59,191 bases of DNA. Origin: Brevibacillus panacihumi. GTDB lineage: Bacteria; Bacillota; Bacilli; Brevibacillales; Brevibacillaceae. Below the pieces are notes generated by a model, which worked only from the letters and a program-made list of their open reading frames with translations, was not told the DNA's origin and did no database searches. The position numbers and the translations under genes were made by a program. Location: positions 1 through 59,191 of the forward strand of contig NZ_RHHT01000009.1 in assembly GCF_003710985.1 (NCBI RefSeq), given 5' to 3'. Positions 26,969-37,153 of this stretch are shown here, in pieces. Numbering within the stretch: position 1 is the stretch's first letter; every line of letters starts with the position of its first letter.

Positions 26969-28495
26969 TTATGGTGTCCGGGTCGGCAACATATTGCCAA
27001 AATCAAACGAAGGATTGAACGTCGCCTGGATATAGTCTGTCACCAATCCTGGGAAAGCGCCGAAGAATACGGTCGCAATCGCCAAGATGAAGATAAAGAC
27101 CCAGATTCCTTTCGGTACGGACAACGGAGCTTCGTTCTCCCCTGCGCGCATGTACATCTGCCGGATGATCCCAAAGTAGTAGTAGTAGGAAATCACGCTG
27201 GTCACGATCATAATCGCGGACAACCAGTAGTTTTCCTGCGCGAGCGCACCCATAAAGAGATAGAACTTCCCGAAGAATCCGGCTGTGATCGGGATACCCG
27301 CCAAGGACAGCATGAAAATCGTCATGGAGATCGCCATCACCGGGGAACGATGATACAAGCCGGCAAATCCTTTTAGATCCTCCGTCTGCTGCTCTCGGGA
27401 CACAACCATAATGACAGCGAAGACACCAAAGCTGACCAAGAGATAGCCGAACAGATAGAAAATCACTTCACTGAAAAAGAGTGTTGTCGGCGGCACGAAC
27501 GGCACGAGGAGATAACCGGCTTGAGCGATCCCCGAGTAAGCCATCATCCGTTTGACATTGGCTTGTCTGAGCGCCATTACGTTGCCAAGTATCATAGACG
27601 CCGCAGCCATCCAGCCGATGAAAAGGCTGCCCTGTGTGAGAAAGAACTGACCTTCTGCGCTCGGCACCTGCAGGAAAGAGATCAGCAACAGACGGAATAC
27701 CAGCGCAAAGCCCGCAGCCTTGGAGACGACAGCCAAAAATGCCGTGATTGGAGTTGGCGCTCCCTGATAGACGTCTGGCGCCCACATGTGGTAAGGGGCA
27801 GCGGATATTTTAAACGCCAATCCTACTGCGAGAAAAGCAAACGCCATGTAGATGATAAACTGAAAGCCCATCATCCCCGCTTCTGCCAACCGTTGCGAGA
27901 TTTCATAAATATTGGTCGATCCCGTCAAGCCGTACACGTACGACATCCCGAACAAGGTGACGGCTGTTGCAATTCCGCCCGAAACGACGTATTTGAACGC
28001 CGATTCATTGGATTGCAACGATTTTTTCCGCAAGCCGACCATCACATAAGAGGATAGGGACAAAAGCTCCAATCCGACGAACATTGTGATCAGATCGGCG
28101 GATGAAGCCATCACCATCGCGCCCAAGAGTCCGCTGAGCAGAAGATAGTAAAACTCGCCTCTATGCGCGACCTCGCTCTGCCGCATGTAGGACAGCGAGA
28201 TCAGGATCGTGAATGCCGTACCTCCCAGGAACAATAGCTTGAAGGCATTGCCGTAGTCGTCGATGCGAATCATATCCGCCATGTAGCTGTAAGGTTGATC
28301 CATGGTTTGGATATTGACGAAGACAAAAACTCCGGCCAGCACGATCCCCAGCAGGGAAAGCAGTCCGATCGCGTGCTTGCCCAAGCGCTTGCCCGCGAAC
28401 AGATCCAAGAGAGACAGCCCTGTTGCAAAGCCTAATATGATGAATTCGGGCAGAAGGTAGGTCCAGTCATATGAGAAGATGTCTTTTACTTCCAT
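26969..28495 (-). CDS. nuoN: NADH-quinone oxidoreductase-like subunit N
   Basis: 508 residues with about 14 membrane helices; antiporter-type proton channel subunit of complex I. Motifs: MFVGLELLSLSSYVMVGL with the conserved Glu of helix 5, AAPYHMWAPDVYQGAPTPITAFLAVVSKAAG, and MMAYSGIAQAGYLL. It is the last gene of the operon, three bases after nuoM, with AGGAGGG six bases before its ATG, and it is followed by a terminator. Confidence 0.95.
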   Translation of the reverse strand: MEVKDIFSYDWTYLLPEFIILGFATGLSLLDLFAGKRLGKHAIGLLSLLGIVLAGVFVFVNIQTMDQPYSYMADMIRIDDYGNAFKLLFLGGTAFTILISLSYMRQSEVAHRGEFYYLLLSGLLGAMVMASSADLITMFVGLELLSLSSYVMVGLRKKSLQSNESAFKYVVSGGIATAVTLFGMSYVYGLTGSTNIYEISQRLAEAGMMGFQFIIYMAFAFLAVGLAFKISAAPYHMWAPDVYQGAPTPITAFLAVVSKAAGFALVFRLLLISFLQVPSAEGQFFLTQGSLFIGWMAAASMILGNVMALRQANVKRMMAYSGIAQAGYLLVPFVPPTTLFFSEVIFYLFGYLLVSFGVFAVIMVVSREQQTEDLKGFAGLYHRSPVMAISMTIFMLSLAGIPITAGFFGKFYLFMGALAQENYWLSAIMIVTSVISYYYYFGIIRQMYMRAGENEAPLSVPKGIWVFIFILAIATVFFGAFPGLVTDYIQATFNPSFDFGNMLPTRTP

Positions 28496-28498
28496 GGA

Positions 28499-30040
28499 TT
28501 ACCCTCCTATTCCCGTCACGATGGGTACGATTGTTTTCAAGGTCTGCTGGAGCGGATTGCCCAAAATAGCCGGATACACCCCGATCAGAATGATAAACCC
28601 GAGCAGGACAACCATCGGGATTACTTCCATCGGCTGTGCGTCTGCGAGACGTGCAAAACGGTCCGGTGTCGGTCCGAATGTCGTACGCAGAATCGCCCGC
28701 AGCAGGTAGACTGCCGTCAAGACGATGCCCAACGCCCCCACAGCCGCCAGGACAGGAAGACTGCCGAACAAGCCCAAAAAGGCAAAGAATTCGCTGATAA
28801 AGCCAGACATCCCCGGCAAACCCAGCGAAGCCATCCCGCCGGCCAGCAAAATACCGCTGACAAATGGCATCGATTTCGCCAAACCGCCCAATTCATCGAT
28901 CATGGAGGTCTGCGTGCGATCCCAGATGACGCCAATCAGGAAGAAGAGCAGCGCGGAGATAAATCCGTGCGAGACGATCTGGAACATCGCTCCCTGGAAT
29001 CCGATCGTGTTCATCGCAGCCAATCCGAGCAGGACTATCCCCATATGGCTGATACTGGAGTAAGCCAGGACCATTTTCAAATCCTTTTGAACAAACGCAA
29101 GCACGGCTCCATACAGGATGTTGATAATCCCCAGCACCGCGAGCCAAGTGGAGAACTGGTACGCCTGCTCAGGGAAGAATCCGATTCCCATCCGCAATAC
29201 GCCGTATGCCCCCATCTTCAGCAAAATACCGGAGTGGATCATGACAATGGACGGCGGCGCTTGCACGTGTACTTTCAGCATCCAGGTATGGAACGGAAAG
29301 ACTGGCAGCTTGATAGCAAATGCGATGAACAAGGCCAAAAACAGTCCATAACGGAATGCGGGCGAGATAGCCGAGGCAATCGGATGCTGTGGTGTCGAGA
29401 AGATGGTCGCGATCTGCTCCATATTCATCGTCTGCGTCACGAGATAGATGACGATAAAGGCCAACAGCATGATGCCGGAGCCGATTCCGTTGTAGAGCAA
29501 GAATTTGTTCGCCGCTTTTTCCCTTTCTCCATATCCCCAGATTCCCACCAAAAAGAACATCGGCACGAGAGTCATCTCGAAGAAAATGAAGAACAGAAAG
29601 AGGTTGTCTGCGGCAAAAACACCCAACATCCCGATGAAGAGCACATGGAACAGAATGAAAAACTCTTTTAGCCGTTTCTTGATCTGCCAGGAAGCAACAG
29701 CCGCCAGCACACCGATAATCGCCGTCAGTACGAGCAATGGCATCGAGATTCCGTCTACTCCGAGCTCGTAATTGATCTCCAGCGAGTAGACAGTCCCGGA
29801 CGGATCTTGGGAGATCGGAATGGAGATCCAGTCATGCTTCTCAACAAATTGCAGATTCGCCGTCCCGTAATTGAAAGAGGCAAACAAAAACAGCGACAAG
29901 ATCAGCGGGAGCAGGGTGCCCAGGACCCCCACTTTTTTGATCGCTCCTCCCTGGTGGTTCGGAATGAACGCCAGAATCAGGATCGCCAGTACAGGTGAAA
30001 AGACAAGCGATGACAAGAGGAGATTATTGACCTGATCCAA
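28499..30040 (-). CDS. nuoM: NADH-quinone oxidoreductase-like subunit M
   Basis: About 513 residues; polytopic antiporter-like subunit. Motifs: LFFIFFEMTLVPMFFLVGIWG with the helix-5 Glu, KLPVFPFHTWMLKVHVQAPPS, and KMVLAYSSISHMGIVLLG. Start TTG 30040 is preferred because AAGGGGGTGG lies just upstream; GTG 30049 is inside that site. It overlaps the end of nuoL by 17 bp, implying translational coupling. Confidence 0.95.
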   Translation of the reverse strand: MDQVNNLLLSSLVFSPVLAILILAFIPNHQGGAIKKVGVLGTLLPLILSLFLFASFNYGTANLQFVEKHDWISIPISQDPSGTVYSLEINYELGVDGISMPLLVLTAIIGVLAAVASWQIKKRLKEFFILFHVLFIGMLGVFAADNLFLFFIFFEMTLVPMFFLVGIWGYGEREKAANKFLLYNGIGSGIMLLAFIVIYLVTQTMNMEQIATIFSTPQHPIASAISPAFRYGLFLALFIAFAIKLPVFPFHTWMLKVHVQAPPSIVMIHSGILLKMGAYGVLRMGIGFFPEQAYQFSTWLAVLGIINILYGAVLAFVQKDLKMVLAYSSISHMGIVLLGLAAMNTIGFQGAMFQIVSHGFISALLFFLIGVIWDRTQTSMIDELGGLAKSMPFVSGILLAGGMASLGLPGMSGFISEFFAFLGLFGSLPVLAAVGALGIVLTAVYLLRAILRTTFGPTPDRFARLADAQPMEVIPMVVLLGFIILIGVYPAILGNPLQQTLKTIVPIVTGIGG

Positions 30041-31946
30041 AGAACCCACCCCCTTGTACCGTCAAACTGATGGCGATGATCAGCACCAGTAGGCCAAACA
30101 ACACCATTGTTCCATAAGATTGAATCTGTCCATTTTGCGCTTTGGAGTGAAGAGCGCCGATTCCGTTCGTGATTTTGGCTGTCAGTCCTACCAGTCCATC
30201 CACGACGTACTTGTCAAACGCATTCAGGATAAAGCCAATCCATCCGAGCGGACGAACAATCACTGCATGATAAATCTCGTCTACGTAATACTTGCGATAG
30301 GATAGCTGATACAGCCAAGGCAAGGTCTCCGGGATCGTATCCGCCGGGATCTTTTTCTTGACGTACATCAGGTAAGCCAGCACGATGCCCAGTACGGAAA
30401 TCAGCAAAGCAACCACTTGCAGCCAGGAGGCGGCATGCGCTACTTCATCTCCAAAGATGTGGCTGATCGCATTCCCGGTATCGGAGGCAAGCAGCCAATC
30501 CGATAAGAGCGGTGCGTACGGGGTGTTGATAAAGCCTGCGACAATCGCCAGAAGCGCGAGAATCAGCAAAGGGCCGGTCATCACGGCAGGCGATTCATGC
30601 GGCTGATGTTTTCCCCGCGCTTCCCCCGCGAAGGTCAGGAAAAACAGACGGAACATATAGAAAGCCGTGAAGAATGCGGCCAGCAGCGCGATGAGCAAAA
30701 GATCGAAGCGATGCGCCCCATAGACAGCGCCAAGGATCGCCTCTTTGGACCAGAAGCCCGCGAATGGAAAGATTCCAGCGATCGCCAGGCAGCCAATCAA
30801 GAAGGTCAAAGCAGTGATCGGCATCTTCTTCCACAGTCCGCCCATCTCAAAAACATTCTGCGTATGTACCGCATGGATGACACTTCCTGCTCCCAGGAAG
30901 AGCAAGGCTTTAAAGAAAGCGTGGGTCATCAGATGGAAAGAGCCCGCTACATAGCCTGCTGCTCCAGCAACCCCTAGAGCCAGCATCATATACCCGAGCT
31001 GACTTACCGTCGAATAGGCCAAGACCCGTTTGATATCCTTCTGGGTCAGACCGATCGATGCAGCAAAAATTGCGGTAAACCCGCCGACATACGCAACTAC
31101 CGTCAAAGCGGTATCCGAAGCGATGAACAACGGATATGTCGCTGCGACGAGATACACCCCTGCCGCGACCATCGTCGCCGCGTGGATCAGCGCTGATACA
31201 GGTGTCGGACCTTCCATCGCATCGGGCAACCAGGTATGGAGCGGAAATTGACCTGATTTTCCCACGGCTCCGACGAAGATCAGTATCGCTGCCAGCGTAA
31301 TCATCCAGGGCTCGAGCTTGCCGAGAGCGACACTGTCAAAGATTTGCGTATATTCAAAGCTTCCTGTCCACCAGAACAACAGACAGATGGCGATGAAAAG
31401 GCCCAGATCTCCGATGCGGGTAACGATGAATGCCTTTTTCGCTGCTGCCTTCGCTTCCTTTTTGAAGAAGTAGTACCCCACCAGCAAAAAGGAGCAAACT
31501 CCAACCAGTTCCCAGAAAATGTATACCTGCAGCAGATTGGGCGAAAGCACCAGCCCGAGCATGGAAAAGGTAAACAGGGCCAGGTACTGGTAGAAAACAG
31601 GGAAGCGTTCGTCTCCCTGCATGTAGCCCTTGGAGTAGATTTGCACCAACAGGCTCACCAGCGTCACAATCACGAGCATCATGGCATTCAGTTGATTGAC
31701 CTCGAATCCCATGCTGATCACGATGTCTCCGACCTGCAGCCAGCTTACGTTGAATTTGAAGTTAGATGCCCCGTCCTGGAATCTCTCCCAAAACGTCAAC
31801 AGCGCTATCCCGAATGAGATCCCCGTCAGCAAAATGCCGACCAGGGCTGCCCCTTCTTTCAGTTGGCGACCAAATGAAACGATCACGATGAAAGCAAGAA
31901 GCGGAAACAGAGGGATGAGCCAGGCGTAATGCAATAGAGTATCCAT
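30024..31946 (-). CDS. nuoL: NADH-quinone oxidoreductase-like subunit L
   Basis: 640 residues; the largest antiporter-like subunit with the lateral helix. Motifs: IFWELVGVCSFLLVGYYF, GKSGQFPLHTWLPDAMEGPTPVSALIHAATMVAAG, and KRVLAYSTVSQLGYMMLALG. It translocates protons in the membrane arm. AGGAGG lies before the ATG. It follows nuoK by 27 bp. Confidence 0.95.
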   Translation of the reverse strand: MDTLLHYAWLIPLFPLLAFIVIVSFGRQLKEGAALVGILLTGISFGIALLTFWERFQDGASNFKFNVSWLQVGDIVISMGFEVNQLNAMMLVIVTLVSLLVQIYSKGYMQGDERFPVFYQYLALFTFSMLGLVLSPNLLQVYIFWELVGVCSFLLVGYYFFKKEAKAAAKKAFIVTRIGDLGLFIAICLLFWWTGSFEYTQIFDSVALGKLEPWMITLAAILIFVGAVGKSGQFPLHTWLPDAMEGPTPVSALIHAATMVAAGVYLVAATYPLFIASDTALTVVAYVGGFTAIFAASIGLTQKDIKRVLAYSTVSQLGYMMLALGVAGAAGYVAGSFHLMTHAFFKALLFLGAGSVIHAVHTQNVFEMGGLWKKMPITALTFLIGCLAIAGIFPFAGFWSKEAILGAVYGAHRFDLLLIALLAAFFTAFYMFRLFFLTFAGEARGKHQPHESPAVMTGPLLILALLAIVAGFINTPYAPLLSDWLLASDTGNAISHIFGDEVAHAASWLQVVALLISVLGIVLAYLMYVKKKIPADTIPETLPWLYQLSYRKYYVDEIYHAVIVRPLGWIGFILNAFDKYVVDGLVGLTAKITNGIGALHSKAQNGQIQSYGTMVLFGLLVLIIAISLTVQGGGFFGSGQ

Positions 31947-31973
31947 CTTTGTCCTCCTTATCAGGTCTCCATC

Positions 31974-32285
31974 TTATCGTTTCATCTGGTCCATCTCATC
32001 TACGTTGACCGTTTCCTTGTTCCGGTACAAGGCGATCAGGATCGCCAGGCCGACCGCCACTTCCGCTGCAGCAACGGTCATGGTAAACAAGGTAAAGATC
32101 TGGCCTGTCACCCCGGGATGCAATCCGAACTTGGAGAAAGCCACCAGATTGATATTCACGGCATTCAGCATCAATTCAATCGAAATCAGTACGATCACGG
32201 CATTGCGTTTTGTCAGAGCTCCGTACAGGCCCACGCAGAACAGGATCAACGCCACCATCAAATAGGAGGAAATGCTCACCATCAT
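31974..32285 (-). CDS. nuoK: NADH-quinone oxidoreductase-like subunit K
   Basis: 103 residues, three membrane helices. The two conserved buried Glu are in [19 protein letters not shown] and [13 protein letters not shown]. Start ATG 32285 overlaps the nuoJ stop (ATGA), with AAGGAGG about ten bases upstream. The longer frame to 32333 runs into nuoJ and is rejected. Proton path link between NuoJ and NuoN. Confidence 0.95.
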   Translation of the reverse strand: MMVSISSYLMVALILFCVGLYGALTKRNAVIVLISIELMLNAVNINLVAFSKFGLHPGVTGQIFTLFTMTVAAAEVAVGLAILIALYRNKETVNVDEMDQMKR

Positions 32286-32794
32286 TGCTGATCCCCCTCC
32301 TTTTTCGCCATGATGATCGCTCCGACCAGACAAACCAACAGCAGCACAGACAATAATTCGAACGGAATCACGTACTTGGTGAATACTTCAATCCCGATCT
32401 CCTTGGCATTGTTCATCGACTGCTCGGCTGCCTGTTGTGCCGGCGCTTGCCACGGCGCATTTTGGATGCCCCAGAAAAGCAGACCGAACAAAGCGGCCAC
32501 AAACACGAGGACAAAACGATTTTTCCACGTGTTCCCTGTCCCTTCGTCATTGGCATCGTGCTTGGTCAACATGATTCCAAAGAGCATCAGAATCGAGATC
32601 GCACCCGAATATACGAGGATTTGCGATACACCGACGAACTCAGCGCCAAGCAGAACAAAATGGCCAGCGATGCTGATAAAGGTGATTCCGAGTGAAATGA
32701 CCATGTGAACTACACGGGTAAAGCTGATCATAAACACAGCGCCGCCAATCGTCAGCAGAGAAAGGATAAAAAAGGCTATAAATTCGCCGCTCAT
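32282..32794 (-). CDS. nuoJ: NADH-quinone oxidoreductase-like subunit J
   Basis: 170 residues, five membrane helices. The conserved [17 protein letters not shown] (helix 3 with pi-bulge in homologues) is present. A hydrophilic loop of about 45 residues (TKHDANDEG... to ...NNAKEIG) contains a helix and is the only variable part. It starts directly after the nuoI stop (TAA then ATG) with GGAGGAG upstream. Confidence 0.95.
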   Translation of the reverse strand: MSGEFIAFFILSLLTIGGAVFMISFTRVVHMVISLGITFISIAGHFVLLGAEFVGVSQILVYSGAISILMLFGIMLTKHDANDEGTGNTWKNRFVLVFVAALFGLLFWGIQNAPWQAPAQQAAEQSMNNAKEIGIEVFTKYVIPFELLSVLLLVCLVGAIIMAKKEGDQQ

Positions 32795-33208
32795 TTAGTT
32801 CTCCTCCCTGACGTTGGTATTGTTGTCGTCCAGCCATTTCAGGTCCTTGTACAACTCATCCCTGCTATAGGCTGCCAGCTCGAAATTATTCGTCATGACA
32901 ATCGCTTCTGTCGGACAAACCTCTGTGCACAAATCGCACAAAATGCAAATCTCGAAATTGATATCGTAGGTGTCGATAATCTTCCCTTTCTTCTCCGGGT
33001 CCGGATGAGGCTTCCCTGTCAGCTGGATGCACTCTGTCGGACATACACGTGCGCATTGATTGCAGACGATGCATTTTTCCGGGGAAAAGTGCTGGATGCC
33101 ACGGAAGCGCGGCGGCATCGGGAAGGGTACATCGGGATAGAAATGGGTTACTTTTTTCTCCGTCAGCTTCTTAAAGGTATACCCCAGGCCTTTGGCCAAT
33201 CCTAGCAT
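32795..33208 (-). CDS. nuoI: NADH-quinone oxidoreductase-like subunit I (2x[4Fe-4S])
   Basis: 137 residues. Two ferredoxin motifs, CIVCNQCARVCPTECIQL and CILCDLCTEVCPTEAI, bind clusters N6a and N6b that pass electrons from the peripheral arm to NuoB. The tail (residues ~105-137) is acidic. ATG 33208 is chosen, since GAGGGGTGA lies five bases upstream and overlaps the alternative GTG 33217. The 95-bp gap to nuoH is unusually wide for this tightly packed operon; no gene is seen in it. Confidence 0.95.
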   Translation of the reverse strand: MLGLAKGLGYTFKKLTEKKVTHFYPDVPFPMPPRFRGIQHFSPEKCIVCNQCARVCPTECIQLTGKPHPDPEKKGKIIDTYDINFEICILCDLCTEVCPTEAIVMTNNFELAAYSRDELYKDLKWLDDNNTNVREEN

Positions 33209-33303
33209 GTATGTCACCCCTCAGGATTTGAGAACTTGGCTGTGCCCCATCAAGCAGAGCGTTGCCTGCATATGGTACGACGATGTCGCTTGTCTCTCAC
33301 CTC

Positions 33304-34311
33304 TTAGAACATCCCTTGCTGGTACGAGACAATCACGGCTGTAAGCAAGATATTCACCAGCGCCACTGGCAACAGCACTTTCCAGGCAAATGACATCAGT
33401 GTATCGGCACGCATCCGCGGCATCGTGGCGCGCAACCAAAACTGGAGAAAGACATAAGCCGAAAATTTCAAGACGAACCAGACGATCCCCGGAATGAAGT
33501 CCAATGCAGGAATAATCGGCAGCCAGCCGCCCAAAAAGAGGACCGTAATCAACGTTGCCATCCCGAACATGTAGACGTATTCCGCCAGCATGAACATCGC
33601 GAAACGGAAGCCGGAGTATTCCACGTGATAGCCGGAGACGAGTTCAGACTCTGCTTCCGGCAAGTCGAATGGCGTTCGGTTCAGCTCAGCCTGCGCTGCG
33701 ATAATAAAGACGGCAAACCCGAGAAACTGCGGAATGATATTCCACATATCCCTCTGCGCCTCTACGATCTCTCGCAGATTCATACTGCCCGTCAGCAATA
33801 CGACCCCGACAACAGACATGACCAGCGGGACTTCATAGCTGATCATCTGGGCTGCAGAACGCAAGCCGCCGATCAGCGAGTATTTGTTATTCGAGGCCCA
33901 GCCTGCGGTAATCACACCGAGAACAGTAATACCCGACAACGCGATGTAATAGAGAAGCCCGATGCCCAGATCCGCGAATTGGATGCTCTCCGTAAAAGGC
34001 ATGACCGCCAGCACACCGAACGCAGGTGCATAGGCCAGAATCGGAGCCAGGGTAAACAGGGCTCTGTCCGCGTTTTTGGGGCGTGTATCTTCTTTTATAA
34101 GGAGCTTGGTTACGTCCGCTACAGTCTGCAAAAGGCCAAGTGGGCCGACTCGGTTGGGACCGATCCGCAGCTGCATCCAGCCGATTACTTTGCGCTCAAA
34201 ATAGATGGCGTAGGTGACGAAGCCGAGCAAAATGACCAGCAAGACGACTGCCGCCAGAATGAACCAAAGCGTATTCCCCAATGAGGGAGCCTGCTGCAAA
34301 AGTTCGCTCAT
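33304..34311 (-). CDS. nuoH: NADH-quinone oxidoreductase-like subunit H
   Basis: 335 residues, eight membrane helices; it forms part of the quinone chamber. Motifs: YFERKVIGWMQLRIGPNRVGPLGLLQ, DVTKLLIKED, and FDLPEAESELVSGYHVEYSG with the conserved Glu row. Its ATG overlaps the nuoD stop (TAATG), so the two are coupled. Confidence 0.96.
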   Translation of the reverse strand: MSELLQQAPSLGNTLWFILAAVVLLVILLGFVTYAIYFERKVIGWMQLRIGPNRVGPLGLLQTVADVTKLLIKEDTRPKNADRALFTLAPILAYAPAFGVLAVMPFTESIQFADLGIGLLYYIALSGITVLGVITAGWASNNKYSLIGGLRSAAQMISYEVPLVMSVVGVVLLTGSMNLREIVEAQRDMWNIIPQFLGFAVFIIAAQAELNRTPFDLPEAESELVSGYHVEYSGFRFAMFMLAEYVYMFGMATLITVLFLGGWLPIIPALDFIPGIVWFVLKFSAYVFLQFWLRATMPRMRADTLMSFAWKVLLPVALVNILLTAVIVSYQQGMF

Positions 34312-35459
34312 TAACAGTCAACCTCCCCGAGTACGATGTCGATGCTGCCCAGGATGGCAATCATGTTGGAGATGCTTTCTCCCTCCAACAGTTTGGGCAG
34401 AATCTGCAGGTTGGTAAAGGATGGACGGCGGAACTTCAATCGCCACGGCTTATCCTTGCCCTGGCTGGCGATGTAGCAGCCGATTTCTCCGCGTGGGGAT
34501 TCGATTCGCACGTAGGTCTCACCAGCAGGCGGACGAATGACGCGCGGCACTTTTCCGATGACTTCCCCGTCGCTCGGGAATTGCTCCAATGCCTGCTCCA
34601 GGATGCGCAAGGACTGCACGATCTCTTCCATCCGCAAATGGTATCGTGTTGTGCAATCTCCATCCGTCCCAGTCGGTACGTCAAAGTCAAAACGGTCATA
34701 AATGCAGTATGGCTCGTCTTTGCGCAGATCCCATTTTACACCGGTAGAGCGCAGCATAACACCGGACAGTGAGTAGTCGAGTGCTGTTTTTTGATCAAAT
34801 TTGCCAATGCCCTTAATGCGGCTGAGAAAAATTTCATTCCCGGTGACCAGCTGATGGTAGCTGGGAAGCTCTTTCTTCATGTAGGCGACGAAATCCTTGA
34901 CCTTTTCGATCCAACCATCAGGGGCGTCCCATTTCACTCCGCCGATACGCATGTAGTTGAACGTCATGCGTGCTCCACACAGTTCATTGAACAAATCGAG
35001 AATTTTCTCCCGATCGCGGAAGGCATACAGGAAAGGTCCCATCGCCCCCAAGTCGAGCAAAAACGTGCCCCACCAGACCAGGTGACTGGCGACACGGTTC
35101 AATTCCATGGCAATGAGGCGAAGATACTGGGCACGCTCGGGAATCTCCAATCCCATCATGGTTTCCACAGCATGGCACAATACATAGTTGTTCGTCATCG
35201 CCGAGACGTAGTCCATCCGGTCTGTATACGGGATGATTTGCGTGTAAGTGAGATTCTCCGCCAGTTTTTCTGTACCCCTGTGGAGGTAGCCCATGACAGG
35301 GATGGCTTCCTTGATCGTCTCCCCGTCGATTTTGACAACCAAACGAAAAACGCCGTGCGTACTGGGATGCTGAGGGCCGACGTTCAAGAGCATCTCTTCG
35401 GTTCGAATGCCGGTTTCGGAAGAGGTCTCTGCATGTGTGGTGAGGATGTTCTGGTTCAT
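34311..35459 (-). CDS. nuoD: NADH-quinone oxidoreductase-like subunit D
   Basis: 382 residues, hydrogenase-large-subunit fold. Conserved LNVGPQHPSTHGVFRLVVKIDGE with the quinone-head His, GYLHRGTEKLAE, RMDYVSAMTNN, and the C-terminal ESPRGEIGCYIASQG and ILGSIDIVLGEVD. It forms the quinone-reduction site with NuoB. It starts three bases after the nuoC stop. Confidence 0.96.
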   Translation of the reverse strand: MNQNILTTHAETSSETGIRTEEMLLNVGPQHPSTHGVFRLVVKIDGETIKEAIPVMGYLHRGTEKLAENLTYTQIIPYTDRMDYVSAMTNNYVLCHAVETMMGLEIPERAQYLRLIAMELNRVASHLVWWGTFLLDLGAMGPFLYAFRDREKILDLFNELCGARMTFNYMRIGGVKWDAPDGWIEKVKDFVAYMKKELPSYHQLVTGNEIFLSRIKGIGKFDQKTALDYSLSGVMLRSTGVKWDLRKDEPYCIYDRFDFDVPTGTDGDCTTRYHLRMEEIVQSLRILEQALEQFPSDGEVIGKVPRVIRPPAGETYVRIESPRGEIGCYIASQGKDKPWRLKFRRPSFTNLQILPKLLEGESISNMIAILGSIDIVLGEVDC

Positions 35460-35462
35460 CTG

Positions 35463-36638
35463 CTACACCTCCTCGTCGTATTGCACGTAATCCTTGCGCA
35501 GCGGATGTCCTACCCAGTCATCAGGCAGCAATATCCGACGCAAATCGCCATGTCCCGGGAAATAAATCCCCAAGAGATCGTATGTTTCCCGTTCGTTCCA
35601 GTTGGCACCGCTCCAAATATCCATGACGGATGCGACGCTTGACTGTTCTCGTCCTGTTTTGACTTTTACTGCCAAACTTTGACGGTTTTTATACGAGTAA
35701 AAGTGATAATAGACCTCAAGTCGATCTTCGTAATCGACGCCGTGCAAATCGGAAAGATAATCGAAGGCCAACTGTTCATCTTCCTTCAAGAACAGGGCTA
35801 CGTCATGCCAGCGTTCATTTTGGATCACCAAGGTAGGTACTTCCTTGGCCAATTCATTAATATAAGAAGCTTCAATCACTTCTGCGCCAAATGCCTCTTT
35901 GATGCGTGCTACGTATTTATCCAGATAAGGCTGGTTCTTAGACGGCTCTTTTGGCTGACTCTCATCGGCTTCTGCCGCGCCTGCACCGCCAGCTTGGGCA
36001 GCCTTTGCTTTCGCTGCCGCCGCCGCTGCGGCTTTGGCCTTGGCTGCAGCTGCTGCTTTCGCCTTCGCGTCAGCGTCGTCTCCGCTATCACCGCCCTGCG
36101 CTGCGGCATCGCGTGCTGCCTTTGCCTTTGCCGCGGCTGCGGCTGCTGCCTTCGCTTTGGCTGCTGCCGCCGCTTTTGCTTGTGTCTCGGCATCTCCACC
36201 TGCAGCACCAGCATCCGAACCTTGCGCTGCGGCTTCTTTTGCTTCCTTCGCTGCTTTCGCCTTGGCGAGCGCTTCAGCAGCCGCCGCTTTTTTCGCCGCT
36301 GCCTTTTCTTCCGGCGTCATTTCCGAGATGGGCTTGCTGGCGGCCGGAGCCGGGGCTTCCGCCTGCGACTCGGCTTCCTTCGCCGCTTTCGCCTTGGCAA
36401 TCGCCTCGGCTGCCGCCGCTTTTTTCGCCGCTGCCTTTTCTTCCGGTGTCATTTCCGAGATGGGCTTGCTTGCGCTTGGAGACGGAGTTTCGGCAGAAGC
36501 TTCGGCAGGGGCTTCGACTTCGGCTTCTGCCTTTGCCGCAGCCTCTTTTGCTTCTTTTGCGGCCTTAGCCTTTGCCATCGCTTCAGCAGCCGCCTTCGCT
36601 TTTTCCTCCGGCGTCGGTTTGCGATTCTCTTCCGTCAT
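35463..36638 (-). CDS. nuoC: NADH-quinone oxidoreductase-like subunit C with a long Ala/Lys-rich N-terminal extension
   Basis: 391 residues in two parts. Residues ~236-391 form a normal NuoC domain ([73 protein letters not shown]), which anchors NuoD in the peripheral arm. Residues 1-235 are a low-complexity extension made of Ala, Lys and Glu. [18 protein letters not shown] occurs twice (near 57 and 100), then two units of [20 protein letters not shown] (near 155 and 193) separated by Gly/Asp linkers. The coding is uninterrupted, and the ATG overlaps the nuoB stop (ATGA), so the extension is a genuine part of the protein. Its function is unknown; a membrane- or RNA-interacting helical tail is a guess. 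Confidence 0.93.
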   Translation of the reverse strand: MTEENRKPTPEEKAKAAAEAMAKAKAAKEAKEAAAKAEAEVEAPAEASAETPSPSASKPISEMTPEEKAAAKKAAAAEAIAKAKAAKEAESQAEAPAPAASKPISEMTPEEKAAAKKAAAAEALAKAKAAKEAKEAAAQGSDAGAAGGDAETQAKAAAAAKAKAAAAAAAKAKAARDAAAQGGDSGDDADAKAKAAAAAKAKAAAAAAAKAKAAQAGGAGAAEADESQPKEPSKNQPYLDKYVARIKEAFGAEVIEASYINELAKEVPTLVIQNERWHDVALFLKEDEQLAFDYLSDLHGVDYEDRLEVYYHFYSYKNRQSLAVKVKTGREQSSVASVMDIWSGANWNERETYDLLGIYFPGHGDLRRILLPDDWVGHPLRKDYVQYDEEV

Positions 36639-37153
36639 AGACTGGTCACCTGCTTTCCAGTCTTCGCTTCATAGCGAATCTTTTCTTGCAGTTTGTTTAT
36701 TCCATAAATTAAAGCGGCTGGATTCGGCGGGCACCCCGGAATGTAGACATCTACGGGAACAACTTGATCTACGCCTTTGACCACACTGTAGGAGCGCACA
36801 TAAGGCCCTCCGGCAGTAGCACAGGAGCCCATCGCAATGACCCACTTGGGCTCAGGCATTTGATCGTACAATCTGCGCAGCAATGGCGCCATCTTCTTCG
36901 TAACCGTACCGGCCACGATCATCACATCCGACTGGCGCGGAGAGGCACGGAAAATGACGCCAAAACGGTCCAGGTCATAACGCGCACCGCCAGCACCCAT
37001 CATTTCAATCGCACAACAAGCCAAACCAAAAGTTAAAGGCCAGAGCGAATTGCTTCGCACCCAACCCTTTACCGTTTCCAGTGTTGTAAACATCACATTT
37101 CGATTCAACTCTTCTTGCAGTTCAGGCGCAATGCTTGACAGATCTAGTTCCAT
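36635..37153 (-). CDS. nuoB: NADH-quinone oxidoreductase-like subunit B ([4Fe-4S] N2)
   Basis: 172 residues. Ligands of cluster N2 are visible in [20 protein letters not shown] and [14 protein letters not shown]. It hands electrons to quinone. Start ATG 37153 with GAAGGTG five bases upstream; it overlaps nuoA by ten bases. The longer frame (to 37264) only reads through nuoA and has no family similarity. Confidence 0.96.
   Translation of the reverse strand: MELDLSSIAPELQEELNRNVMFTTLETVKGWVRSNSLWPLTFGLACCAIEMMGAGGARYDLDRFGVIFRASPRQSDVMIVAGTVTKKMAPLLRRLYDQMPEPKWVIAMGSCATAGGPYVRSYSVVKGVDQVVPVDVYIPGCPPNPAALIYGINKLQEKIRYEAKTGKQVTSL

Noticed and set aside
36635..36638. Possible frameshift to explain the odd NuoC N-terminus
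   Set aside because: The frame is continuous from the ATGA overlap with nuoB to the conserved NuoC domain.
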